In this document: piece after piece, positions 9,425 through 17,146 of the stretch | How positions within the stretch are numbered: the first letter of the stretch is position 1 | Layout of the letters: each line of letters starts with the position of its first letter | Assembly (NCBI RefSeq): GCF_029932565.1 | Contig: NZ_JAOZPV010000005.1 | Span: 1 to 49,014 of the forward strand | DNA: 49,014 nucleotides | Direction: 5' to 3' | DNA from: Hydrogenimonas sp. | Lineage (GTDB): Bacteria > Campylobacterota > Campylobacteria > Campylobacterales > Hydrogenimonadaceae | Position numbers and translations under genes: made by a program | The notes under the pieces: model-generated | Database searches by the model: none | What the model saw: only the letters and a program-made list of their open reading frames with translations | Told to the model about the DNA's origin: nothing

Positions 9425-10225
9425 ATGCGTGATTTTCAAAAAGCATCCCGACTTTTTGAAGACCGGGTCGACCGGGACGACTATTTCGATGCAACCAGTG
9501 CCGAAATCTCGAAAACGACCCTTCTCTCTCTCGTCGACGAACCGGAGCGCAAACTTCTTTTTCTGCTCGGTGAGCCGGGTGTCGGGAAGACGAAGATGCT
9601 GCATACGCTCAAAGCGGCGCTGCGCGAGAAGGGCGATGAGCGTCTCGTCGTACATCTGAATGAACCCTTTTTCGATCCGCACCCTTTTTTGCAGAGGCTA
9701 TTGAAAGAGAGTGGTCTCTCCAGGGAGGGAACACTCGACGAATTGAAAGAGCGGGCAATAGAACATTTCGGTCAACATGAACATTTGATCATGATCGACG
9801 AAGCGCAGCTGATGAGCGAACCGTCGCTGGAGTTTTTGAGGATTCTGGCCGATACGAAGTCGTTTCGTATTCTGCTTTCGATGCATAAGGCGGAGGGTGA
9901 GGAGATTTTGGCGAAACCGCACTTCAAATCACGAAGTCACAGGGTTGTCGAAATCGGGACACTCTCGGGCGGGGAGGTGGGTGAGTATATCCGTACCCTT
10001 CTTGCGAAGGAGGAGATGACGGGAGTCGCCGAGATGATCGATGCCAAGTCGATCAAACGTATCCACCGCTATACGGGAGGGAACTTTCGGCATATCAAGC
10101 GAATGATGCAGGTACTTTTCGAATTGATGGATCATGCCAAAGCCAACGGGATGCGGAAATTTTCCAGGCCCAATCCCTGTCTGCTCGATATGGCGGCGAT
10201 CGATCTGGAGCTACTGGATGCATAA
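9425..10225 (+). CDS. mshM: MshM-like AAA ATPase (ExeA family)
   Basis: 266 residues. Walker A GEPGVGKT at 49-56 and Walker B LIMIDEAQ at 121-128 identify an AAA+/ATPase of the ExeA/MshM family, which helps place or assemble the secretin through the cell wall. A C-terminal helical lid (IHRYTGGNFRHIKRMM) matches the family. Family members with a C-terminal transmembrane and peptidoglycan-binding part are longer; this one is the short cytoplasmic form. The start follows the mshL stop directly (TAG ATG) and the 3' end overlaps the next gene by 8 bases. Confidence 0.85.
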   Translation: MRDFQKASRLFEDRVDRDDYFDATSAEISKTTLLSLVDEPERKLLFLLGEPGVGKTKMLHTLKAALREKGDERLVVHLNEPFFDPHPFLQRLLKESGLSREGTLDELKERAIEHFGQHEHLIMIDEAQLMSEPSLEFLRILADTKSFRILLSMHKAEGEEILAKPHFKSRSHRVVEIGTLSGGEVGEYIRTLLAKEEMTGVAEMIDAKSIKRIHRYTGGNFRHIKRMMQVLFELMDHAKANGMRKFSRPNPCLLDMAAIDLELLDA

Positions 10226-11009
10226 TCGATTCGAAACGCTGCTGACTCGATGCAAAAAGCGTAAAAGAAAACTCGTGTTCAAACGCATTGCACTCTTGAT
10301 AACCGCCCTGCTCGTGATCGGCGGCGGTGTGGTTTATATGGAGATTTCATCGGTTACTCCGGTTTCAATGGATGGTGTCTCTGCGAGGCCGGTATCCCGA
10401 CCTGTTCCTGAACAGCCGATTTCGAAGCCGAAAACCGATATGAAGAGAGCCAAAAAAGGTGAAGAAACTGCAAAAAAAGAGGGAACGTTCGTCAAACAGG
10501 AACTGATTCTCCTCAACAAAGCGGAGAGAACGATGTCGGCGGGCGCCGAACGATCTTCAAAAAGACCTGAAAAGCTGAAACAGACTCAACAAAAAGAGAG
10601 ATTGAAAACAGTTGCACCAAAACAAATGAAGTCGGCAAACGAGGAGACGATTCTCTTTTCGGAAAGGAGAAAGGATGCCGCCGAACCGCATATCAAACCG
10701 GTGATCGAAGTGAAAGATGTAACCGATCTCGATGCACTTGTCAGGCAGTTCGACAAATATCCGCGTTATGCGACGGCACTGAAGATTGCACAGATACACT
10801 ATGAAAAGGGTGATTTTGAGAATGCTTCCCTCTGGGCACGCAAAGCCAATCTTCTCGACCGGGACGATGAAGAGGCATGGATCCTTTATGCGAAATCGGA
10901 GTATGCGTTGGGCAGAAAAGAGCGTGCATCGCGTATTTTGAGACTCTACCTCGACTACAAGGACTCTCCCAAAGCGAGAACGCTTCTTCTGACATGGAGT
11001 AAAGAGTGA
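10218..11009 (+). CDS. mshN: MshN-like TPR pilus biogenesis protein
   Basis: 263 residues. A basic N-terminus is followed by one transmembrane helix (about 20-37), then a long Lys/Glu/Pro-rich linker (about 45-165) and a C-terminal TPR-like helical region (about 170-263; KIAQIHYEKGDFENASLWA and EAWILYAKSEYALGRKERA). This matches MshN: membrane anchor, linker, TPR. I chose the ATG at 10218 (MHNRFETLL), which overlaps mshM by 8 bases, and rejected the longer reading that lies inside mshM. Confidence 0.75.
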   Translation: MHNRFETLLTRCKKRKRKLVFKRIALLITALLVIGGGVVYMEISSVTPVSMDGVSARPVSRPVPEQPISKPKTDMKRAKKGEETAKKEGTFVKQELILLNKAERTMSAGAERSSKRPEKLKQTQQKERLKTVAPKQMKSANEETILFSERRKDAAEPHIKPVIEVKDVTDLDALVRQFDKYPRYATALKIAQIHYEKGDFENASLWARKANLLDRDDEEAWILYAKSEYALGRKERASRILRLYLDYKDSPKARTLLLTWSKE

Positions 11010-11064
11010 ATATGGCAATGGGGGCATTCGGAAAAATCGGAGTCGGTGCCGAGGAGGAAAAGAG

Positions 11065-12735
11065 ATGATACGGCAGACAATACGTCTGGGAGATTTGCTG
11101 GTCGAGAAGGGATTGATTGCCGACGAGGAGCTGCACCATGCCCTCCGTATGCAGAAAGAGAGCAACTTTTCGAAAAAACTGGGCGAGATTCTGATCGACG
11201 AGGGGTTCGTGACCGAAAGAGAGATCGCCGAACAGTTGGCGGAGCAGCTCCATCTGGAGTTTATCGATCTCTACGGGGTGGAACTCGATTTCAAACTGCT
11301 TGGACGGTTTCCGATACAGGTACTGAAAAATGCGTGGGCCGTGCCATTCAAAGAGGATGAGGAATACATCTATGTCGCCACGGCGGATCCGTTGAATTAC
11401 GATGCTCTGGAGATACTCGAGCGGTCGGTCGTCAGCAAACCTCTCAAACTCTATATGGCGATGAAAGGGGATATTTTCCACATCTTCCAACGCCTCGAAA
11501 TCATCCACAACACCAAATCGATCGTCGAAGAGGTCAAGCGCGAGATCAAACAGCATGGAATCAAAAACGAGAGTGAAGAGAGTGCCGTTCTCAAGCTGAT
11601 TCGGCTCATTATCCGCGATGCGGTCCTGCGCAATGCCAGTGATCTGCATATCGAACCGGACGATCACGATGTCTCGATTCGGGCACGTGTGGATGGTGTA
11701 TTGCACGAAACGTTCATTTTTGATCTGGAAATCTATACCGCACTTGCATCACGTATCAAAATTCTTGGAAATCTCGATATATCGGAACGGCGCCGTTCGC
11801 AGGATGGCCGTTTTATGCTGATCATCGACGGCAAGGAGTATGATTTCAGACTTTCGACGACACCGACACTGCATGGCGAATCGATCGTTATGCGTATCCT
11901 GGACCAGCAGAAGGTTCTGCTCAAAATGTCGGAGCTCGGTTTCGAAGATGAAAATCTCAAGACGTTTCAGGACGTGATCCATCAGCCGTACGGTATCGTT
12001 CTTCTGACAGGTCCGACCGGAAGTGGTAAGACGACGACTCTCTATGCCGCCCTCAACGAGGTCAAAAGTATCGAAAACAAAGTGTTGACGATCGAAGACC
12101 CGGTGGAGTACCAGCTTCCGCTTATTCAACAGGTCCAAGTCAACGAAAAGATCGGCTTCACGTTCGCCGAAGCACTCAAGTCGTTTTTGCGTCAGGATCC
12201 CGATATCATCATGGTGGGTGAGATACGGGATTTCGAAACGCTCAATGCGGCTGCGCAGGCGTCGCTGACAGGCCATCTTGTCTTCTCCACTCTCCATACC
12301 AACGATGCACCGAGCGCCATCAGCCGCATGATGCAGATGGGACTGGAACCCTATCTGATCGCGGATGCCCTGATCGCGATCGTTGCACAGCGGCTCGTCA
12401 GGAAAATCTGTCCCTATTGCAAAAGTGAGATCAAACCGCATCACGACCTGATACAAAAGGTGGAGAAATGGCTGCCTCCGCATCCGACATTTTATAAAGG
12501 AGCGGGATGCCCCCAGTGCGAGATGACAGGATACATCGGCAGAACGCTTATCGTCGAAATTCTGCGGGTCGACGAAACGGTGGCCCAAAAAATATCGGAA
12601 GGGGCGACCAAGCTGGAGATCGCAAAGATCGCGAGTGAACAGAAGGTCTACAGTCCTATGATCGAAAATGGTATCGAGAAGGTGATGAAAGGGGTGACAA
12701 CCCTTGAAGAGATACTGCGTGTGACACGGAGCTGA
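11065..12735 (+). CDS. mshE: Pilus extension ATPase MshE (GspE/PilB family)
   Basis: 556 residues. An N-terminal MshEN domain (RLGDLLVEKGLIADEEL at about 7-23) is followed by the N2 domain and the ATPase core: Walker A GPTGSGKTT at 316-324, Asp box around IEDPVEYQ at 343-350, Walker B region IIMVGEIRD at 381-389, and a tetracysteine zinc site (C449, C452, C482, C485). Hydrolysis in the hexamer drives pilin polymerisation. MshEN domains of related proteins bind cyclic di-GMP, so regulation by that messenger is possible but not shown here. It has a strong GAGGAGG ribosome-binding site. Confidence 0.92.
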   Translation: MIRQTIRLGDLLVEKGLIADEELHHALRMQKESNFSKKLGEILIDEGFVTEREIAEQLAEQLHLEFIDLYGVELDFKLLGRFPIQVLKNAWAVPFKEDEEYIYVATADPLNYDALEILERSVVSKPLKLYMAMKGDIFHIFQRLEIIHNTKSIVEEVKREIKQHGIKNESEESAVLKLIRLIIRDAVLRNASDLHIEPDDHDVSIRARVDGVLHETFIFDLEIYTALASRIKILGNLDISERRRSQDGRFMLIIDGKEYDFRLSTTPTLHGESIVMRILDQQKVLLKMSELGFEDENLKTFQDVIHQPYGIVLLTGPTGSGKTTTLYAALNEVKSIENKVLTIEDPVEYQLPLIQQVQVNEKIGFTFAEALKSFLRQDPDIIMVGEIRDFETLNAAAQASLTGHLVFSTLHTNDAPSAISRMMQMGLEPYLIADALIAIVAQRLVRKICPYCKSEIKPHHDLIQKVEKWLPPHPTFYKGAGCPQCEMTGYIGRTLIVEILRVDETVAQKISEGATKLEIAKIASEQKVYSPMIENGIEKVMKGVTTLEEILRVTRS

Positions 12736-12740
12736 CCGAT

Positions 12741-13982
12741 ATGCGTTACTTCCGAATCGACTACCGCAACGGAAAACGGCGTGACTCCATTGTGCTGGAA
12801 GCCTCGTCGAAAATCGATGCGATCAAACTTTTTCAGCAGCGGACGCTGGGAGTGATGCTTTCGGTGAAGGAGGTTTCCAAACCTCTCTCCATCGTCATGG
12901 AAAAATGGATCGAAACATTTCGTTCTCCGGTGAAAAACAGGCGGATCGCCCAGGAACCCTATATCGCGGCCCTTCGTCAGATTGCTGTTATGCTAGATGC
13001 GGGTATTCCGATCAACCAGGCGATCGAGGAGGCGGTACGTTCGACCGACGATGAGATGCTCCGGTCGATTCTGAAGAATGTTCTGGCCGATGTCGAGAGC
13101 GGTATCAGTCTCAGTGAAGCGGTCGAGCCGTATGGGAGACAGCTCGGAAATCTTTCGCTTTCGATGTTCCATCTCGGAGAGCAGACGGGTACACTCTCGG
13201 AATCGATTATCAAACTGGCGGATATTTTGGAACAGATTCAGGAAAACCGTCGCCAGCTGATTCGTGCGACCCGCTATCCGCTCTTCACCATCTTCGCCAT
13301 GCTTGTCGCGTTCACTGTTGTCATTCTGATGGTTATCCCGCAGTTTCAGGAACTGTTTGCCGAGAGCGGGGCGGAACTTCCCTATCCGACACAGTTTCTG
13401 ATATGGATAGAACATGCGCTTGTCTACTACGGTCCCTATATACTCGTTGGCGCATTTCTCATGGCTACGGGATTTTCCTATCTATACAAAAAATATGACC
13501 GTGTCCGCCTAAAAACCGATGAGTGGCTTCTGCGGGTCTACATCGTCGGCAAAGTCACACACTATGCGATGATCGGCCGCTTCGTCTATATCTTCAACGT
13601 TCTTCTCCATTCGGGTATTCCGATTACCGATGCACTCGATGCGGCTGTGGGTGTTGTGGACAATGCCTATATGCGGGAACGTCTCTCCGGTGTCAAACGG
13701 GCGATTGAAGAGGGACGGCCACTCTACAGCGGTTTCGAAGAGAGCAATATGTTCAAAAACATGATAACCCAGATGATCAAAGCCGGTGAACAGGGAGGGG
13801 CGTTGACGACGATGCTCGAAAAGGTTACCCGGTATTATCAGAACCGGTATCAATACATTGTCGACAATGTCGCTTCGATGATCGAACCGATTCTGATTGC
13901 CGCAATTGCCGGTTTTGTACTGGTTCTCGCACTTGGAATTTTTCTGCCGATGTGGAGCATGGCGGAAGCGATGGGTATGTAA
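12741..13982 (+). CDS. mshG: Pilus platform protein MshG (GspF/PilC family)
   Basis: 413 residues with two repeats of the T2SSF domain (about 75-195 and 275-400) and three transmembrane helices (about 178-200, 225-250, 380-405). Family motifs are visible: LRQIAVMLDAGIPINQAIE in the first half and RFVYIFNVLLHSGIPITDAL in the second, and MIKAGEQGG before the last helix. It is the inner-membrane platform contacting the MshE hexamer. It starts 5 bases after mshE and is the last of the large assembly genes. Confidence 0.92.
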   Translation: MRYFRIDYRNGKRRDSIVLEASSKIDAIKLFQQRTLGVMLSVKEVSKPLSIVMEKWIETFRSPVKNRRIAQEPYIAALRQIAVMLDAGIPINQAIEEAVRSTDDEMLRSILKNVLADVESGISLSEAVEPYGRQLGNLSLSMFHLGEQTGTLSESIIKLADILEQIQENRRQLIRATRYPLFTIFAMLVAFTVVILMVIPQFQELFAESGAELPYPTQFLIWIEHALVYYGPYILVGAFLMATGFSYLYKKYDRVRLKTDEWLLRVYIVGKVTHYAMIGRFVYIFNVLLHSGIPITDALDAAVGVVDNAYMRERLSGVKRAIEEGRPLYSGFEESNMFKNMITQMIKAGEQGGALTTMLEKVTRYYQNRYQYIVDNVASMIEPILIAAIAGFVLVLALGIFLPMWSMAEAMGM

Positions 13983-13994
13983 AGAAGGGGATTT

Positions 13995-14040
13995 GTGAAT
14001 CGTGTGAAATGAAAAATCCGATTGAGGAATCACGCTTCAC
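13995..14040. repeat. Short inverted repeat upstream of the small membrane ORF
   Basis: GTGAATCGTG at 13995-14004 pairs with CACGCTTCAC at 14031-14040 (9 of 10), with a 26-base spacer. It lies between the mshG stop and the AAAAAAAGGAG ribosome-binding site of the 31-codon ORF. In style and position it resembles the repeats at 20079, 31882 and 35552. Confidence 0.45.
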
Positions 14041-14057
14041 GAAAAAAAGGAGTGTCA

Positions 14058-14153
14058 ATGGAGAGTGAGATCGGAACGATCGCGATTGCCGTTTTCAGTG
14101 CGGTGATTCTCGCTTTTGGTTTCTGGATTATCAAAAAAATTACGGAAATGTAA
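14058..14153 (+). CDS. 31-residue single-pass membrane peptide after mshG
   Basis: An ATG at 14058 follows AGGAG at 14048-14052 with ideal spacing. The 31-residue product begins MESEIGT, has a hydrophobic helix (AIAVFSAVILAFGFWII) and ends with a basic patch KKITEM. It occupies the place after mshG where Vibrio-type MSHA loci carry mshF, but it is far shorter and shows no pilin motif. The strong ribosome-binding site and a clean single-pass topology argue for a real gene. No homologue is known to me; possible roles are a motor or platform accessory subunit. Its stop is 5 bases from the end of the opposing pilin gene. Confidence 0.5.
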   Translation: MESEIGTIAIAVFSAVILAFGFWIIKKITEM

Positions 14154-14158
14154 ATGGG

Positions 14159-14626
14159 CTATTCATTGTTTTCGACCAACCTGAATTCGCCTGTCGCACT
14201 CTCGTAGACCCAGTAGTCGTCAAAATCTGGCTTGCCCCGAAGCTGCCGTTTGACTCCATTGTTGGATGCCGGCCCCCTGTAGTGCCCGCTACTCTCCCGT
14301 ACCCATTTGACATTGGAACCGTTTTTCAGAATACGGTCGAGCGGTGTCGTGTCGCCGGAACCGAGTCGCAGAGGGTATCCGCTGCTGGCATTGAAGTCGG
14401 AAGGATCGGAAGGATCGATATCCTTGCCGCATCGAAAATTCCCTTCGTTGATGATCCATTCGCCGTGGCATGCATCGATGGCGGTTTGGACTGAGGCAGC
14501 TGTTGAGAGTTCGGAAGTGACTTTTGCGTTGTCACGCATTCCGGAAAATTTCGGAATAGCGACGGCACTCAACACCCCTATCAAAAGAATGACGAAGATC
14601 AGCTCGATAAGGGTGAAGCCGCGCAT
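14159..14626 (-). CDS. Type IV pilin (major-pilin-like), second copy
   Basis: 155 residues from the ATG at 14626, giving MR then G/FTLIELIFVILLIGVLSAVAIPKFSGM: Gly at -1, Glu at +5 and the IPKF segment seen in MshA/PilA-type pilins. A cysteine pair (ACHGEW and FRCGKD) could form a disulfide. An in-frame upstream Met at 14656 would overlap the preceding gene and give a poor leader. It lies 5 bases downstream of the other pilin gene on the same strand, so the two are probably co-transcribed. It converges on the small membrane ORF. Confidence 0.85.
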   Translation of the reverse strand: MRGFTLIELIFVILLIGVLSAVAIPKFSGMRDNAKVTSELSTAASVQTAIDACHGEWIINEGNFRCGKDIDPSDPSDFNASSGYPLRLGSGDTTPLDRILKNGSNVKWVRESSGHYRGPASNNGVKRQLRGKPDFDDYWVYESATGEFRLVENNE

Positions 14627-14630
14627 CGGT

Positions 14631-15110
14631 TTATTGCAGATCGATCGTAACGGCATAGGTGCCGTTGAACGTACCGGTGTTGCCCGTTACCAGTCGGCGC
14701 AGTTTTTGATATTTGAGATTGTTGGCATCGTTGACAACCGTAATCTCGGCGTAAAGCTGGGCGGGGGTGGTTCCGTTGTTGATCGTGATCGTCGCGTTCA
14801 GATCGTTTTTGGACGGATTGTTGTACTGCCATGCCGAGTAGCCGGTACTGTTGTAGTTGCTGTTGACAGTCCAGTAGGGTGAACCGCGCACTTCGAAAAT
14901 ATCGGTAATGTTGGCTTCCGAACCATTCAAATCCTCGAGGTTGAGGTAGGCAGGCGGAACGGACGAGATGGCATCCTGAACCACTTTGAAGACGTTCGTC
15001 ACTTCGGCATTGTCTTTCATTCCCTTGTATTTCGGCAGTGCCACACCGGCCAAAATACCGATGATGATGATCACGAAGATCAATTCAATAAGCGTAAATC
15101 CTTTTCGCAT
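14631..15110 (-). CDS. Type IV pilin (major-pilin-like), first copy
   Basis: 159 residues from the ATG at 15110, which has an AGGAGTT ribosome-binding site. MRK then G/FTLIELIFVIIIIGILAGVALPKYKGM is a canonical prepilin N-terminus, with a one-residue leader difference from its neighbour. The C-terminal part is Asn/Thr-rich and has no cysteine pair. It is first in a two-gene unit transcribed towards the msh assembly operon from its own promoter-like sequence. Either this or the neighbour could be the main structural pilin (MshA role); the stronger translation signal favours this one. Confidence 0.87.
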   Translation of the reverse strand: MRKGFTLIELIFVIIIIGILAGVALPKYKGMKDNAEVTNVFKVVQDAISSVPPAYLNLEDLNGSEANITDIFEVRGSPYWTVNSNYNSTGYSAWQYNNPSKNDLNATITINNGTTPAQLYAEITVVNDANNLKYQKLRRLVTGNTGTFNGTYAVTIDLQ

Positions 15111-15168
15111 TGTGAACTCCTGTAAAAATTGTCCTGTTAACAACCATATCGTCCATTGGACGGAAAAG

Positions 15169-15174
15169 ATTATA
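15169..15174 (-). promoter_or_regulatory. -10 box for the pilin pair
   Basis: On the minus strand 15174-15169 reads TATAAT, about 60 bases before the pilin start. No clear -35 is seen. A small inverted repeat (CGTCC-ATT-GGACG) at 15150-15162 would be in the 5' untranslated region and could be an operator or RNA hairpin. Confidence 0.5.
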
Positions 15175-15217
15175 TGTGGAAACGCGCGATCGATACGGTG
15201 TGGACTTATACAGATGT

Positions 15218-15246
15218 TTGCATTTTTTTTCTAATTCAAGTATAAT
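15218..15246 (+). promoter_or_regulatory. Sigma-70-type promoter for rpmE
   Basis: TTGCAT at 15218-15223, a 17-base spacer rich in T, and a perfect TATAAT at 15241-15246. The predicted start is near 15253, leaving about an 80-base leader before rpmE. Diverges from the pilin promoter. Confidence 0.7.
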
Positions 15247-15263
15247 TGCATCCCTCCCCCTAT

Positions 15264-15300
15264 GTAGCAGCGGTTCCGCAAATTTCCGGACCGCTGTTGT
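15264..15300 (+). promoter_or_regulatory. Hairpin in the rpmE leader
   Basis: 15264-15276 pairs with 15288-15300 over 13 positions including G-U pairs; the core CAGCGGT/ACCGCTG is perfect and the loop is 11 bases. It begins only about 10 bases into the predicted transcript and ends 34 bases before the L31 start codon. Candidate L31 autoregulatory leader; not a terminator, as no T-run follows. Confidence 0.5.
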
Positions 15301-15334
15301 ATGTGACGCCAAATCAATACACAAGGAAACAGTT

Positions 15335-15538
15335 ATGAAAAAAGGGATCCATCCAGAGTATGTCGAATGCCACGTAAGTTGTGCATGCGGAAACAGTTTT
15401 ACCGTACTCTCCAACAAGCCGGAAATGCGCATCGATATCTGCAATGCATGCCATCCGTTCTTTACAGGTTCTGAAAAGATCGTCGACGCGACAGGACGTG
15501 TCGAGAAATTTAAAAACAAATACAAACTGGGCAAATAA
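15335..15538 (+). CDS. rpmE: 50S ribosomal protein L31
   Basis: 67 residues beginning [12 protein letters not shown], the classic L31 N-terminus. The zinc-type cysteines are present (C12, C16, and C37xxC40 in DICNACHPF), so this is the C+ form of L31. The ATG at 15335 has an AAGGAA ribosome-binding sequence; a longer in-frame reading starting upstream runs through the leader hairpin and is rejected. The downstream rsmI gene lies in the same frame, separated only by the L31 stop codon. Confidence 0.97.
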   Translation: MKKGIHPEYVECHVSCACGNSFTVLSNKPEMRIDICNACHPFFTGSEKIVDATGRVEKFKNKYKLGK

Positions 15539-16363
15539 CTGCTTACACTCCTTCCAACCCCGATCGGCAACATCGAAGACATATCGTTTCGTGCGCTGCG
15601 GGTTTTGGAAGAGGCGGAGATTCTTCTCTGCGAAGATACGCGTATCGCCAAAAAACTTCTTCATCTTCTTGTCGAACGCCACGGGCTTCGGCACCATATC
15701 CGAACATTCATTTCACTCCACAGTCACAACGAATCCGAAACACTGCAGTCGTTTGATCCATCTTTTTTCGATCGGAATGTCGTCTACATGAGCGATGCGG
15801 GCATGCCGTGTATCAGCGATCCGGGTGCGTTGCTGGTCGCCTATTGCCAGGAGCATGGTATCGACTACACCGTTTTGCCGGGCCCTTCGGCTTTTTCCAC
15901 GGCCTATGCGGCCAGCGGCTTTCTCTCGCCGCATTTCATTTTTTACGGTTTTTTGCCGCACAAAGGGAAGGCACGCGAATATGCGTTACAGGCACTTCTG
16001 CACGAGCGTTTTCCCGTCATCCTCTATGAAGCGCCCCACCGTCTGCAAAGACTCCTCGACGAGCTGGAGCGCACCGTTCCCGACCGTCCCCTTTTCGCTG
16101 CCAAGGAGATCACGAAAAAACATGAACGTTTCTTCAAAGGAACGGCAGCCATGTTGAAGTCCGAAATCACCGGTCCGCTGCTCAAAGGTGAATGGGTTGT
16201 CATTCTCGAAGCGGCACCGTCGGCTGCCGGCGTGTCGGAGATCTCCGCCGACGATATCGAGAGACTCGATCTTCCACCGCGGCAAAAGGCGAAACTTCTC
16301 GCCAAGGCGACAGGGAAAAGTGTCAAAGAGTGTTATGAGATGCTTTTGAAAAGTGACGGGTAG
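15539..16363 (+). CDS. rsmI: 16S rRNA (cytidine-1402 2'-O)-methyltransferase RsmI, probable CTG start
   Basis: 274 residues if translation starts at the CTG directly after the rpmE stop. That gives M-LTLLPTPIGNIEDISFRAL, matching the conserved RsmI N-terminus; the next in-frame ATG (15605) would remove this core strand. Other family motifs are EDTRIAKKLL, SDAGMPCISDPG and LPGPSAFSTAYAASGF. It methylates C1402 in the decoding centre with S-adenosylmethionine. Gene order rpmE-rsmI-rlmB is the one I remember for C. jejuni and H. pylori. No good Shine-Dalgarno sequence precedes the CTG, so re-initiation after L31 translation is likely. Confidence 0.88.
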   Translation: MLTLLPTPIGNIEDISFRALRVLEEAEILLCEDTRIAKKLLHLLVERHGLRHHIRTFISLHSHNESETLQSFDPSFFDRNVVYMSDAGMPCISDPGALLVAYCQEHGIDYTVLPGPSAFSTAYAASGFLSPHFIFYGFLPHKGKAREYALQALLHERFPVILYEAPHRLQRLLDELERTVPDRPLFAAKEITKKHERFFKGTAAMLKSEITGPLLKGEWVVILEAAPSAAGVSEISADDIERLDLPPRQKAKLLAKATGKSVKECYEMLLKSDG

Positions 16364-16462
16364 GCGGAAAACCAAAATAGGAGGACCGTACCATTCCCGC
16401 CTATAGAGATGTTTGAGATGGGTTCTTACCACTTTTAATAATACTTTCGATAGAATCTATCC

Positions 16463-17146
16463 ATGATAGTCTACGGCAAACAGATTTGCAGATTTCTGAT
16501 TGATCGCCATCCGGAACTGATTGAACGGTTCATATTGGCCAAAGAGGTCGGTAAGAGAGAGTTTGCAACGATTCGACAAACCGGAAAACCGATTGAGCGT
16601 GTCGATGCCAAAAAAGCACAGGCTCTGGCCAGGGGCGGAAATCACCAGGGGTGGCTCTGTGAGATCAGACCCTATCGTTATGTCGATACCGGTCAACTGA
16701 AAGAGAGCGATTTTCTGGTGGTGTTGGCCGGATTGACCGATGTGGGCAATATCGGGGCGATCATTCGGACGGCGTATGCGTTGGGAGCCGATGGTGTGAT
16801 TGTCAGCGGTATCAAACAGTTGCAGAGCGAAGCAGTCGTGCGTACAAGTGCAGGGGCGATGTTCGATCTTCCGGTTGCGGTTGTTCCGAATCTGTTGGAT
16901 CTGCTCAACGAATTGAAACAGTGGGGGTATACACTGTATGGTGCCGGTATGGAGGGGGATTCCATCGAGGCGATCGAGATGGCTCCCAGGCGTGTACTGG
17001 TTCTTGGAAGCGAGGGAAGCGGCATCCCGAAACGGGCCATGGAAAAGGTCGACAGAGTTGTCACAATCGAAATGGCCAGGCCTTTCGACTCGTTGAATGT
17101 CAGTGCCGCAGCGGCGATACTAATCTACAGGATGAGAGATGTTTGA
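16463..17146 (+). CDS. rlmB: SpoU-family rRNA 2'-O-methyltransferase (RlmB-like)
   Basis: 227 residues. All three SPOUT/TrmH motifs are visible: LTDVGNIGAIIRTA (motif 1), RVLVLGSEGSGIP (motif 2) and DSLNVSAAAAILIY (motif 3). A short N-terminal region (1-75) would be the substrate-binding domain. The expected target is G2251 of 23S rRNA, by family and by conserved position after rsmI; TrmH-like tRNA specificity cannot be excluded. A TAGAAT sequence at 16451-16456 just before the start may be a -10 box. It overlaps the next gene by 8 bases. Confidence 0.88.
   Translation: MIVYGKQICRFLIDRHPELIERFILAKEVGKREFATIRQTGKPIERVDAKKAQALARGGNHQGWLCEIRPYRYVDTGQLKESDFLVVLAGLTDVGNIGAIIRTAYALGADGVIVSGIKQLQSEAVVRTSAGAMFDLPVAVVPNLLDLLNELKQWGYTLYGAGMEGDSIEAIEMAPRRVLVLGSEGSGIPKRAMEKVDRVVTIEMARPFDSLNVSAAAAILIYRMRDV

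Noticed and set aside
7967-9682. 571-codon open frame on the minus strand
   Set aside because: Antisense to mshL and mshM, both with strong family motifs; low-complexity His/Arg/Phe-rich translation typical of shadow frames.
11012-11068. 18-codon ORF (MAMGAFGKIGVG...) just before mshE
   Set aside because: Weak ribosome-binding sequence and it overlaps the mshE Shine-Dalgarno region; too short to support, although its ATGA overlap with mshE resembles a leader peptide.
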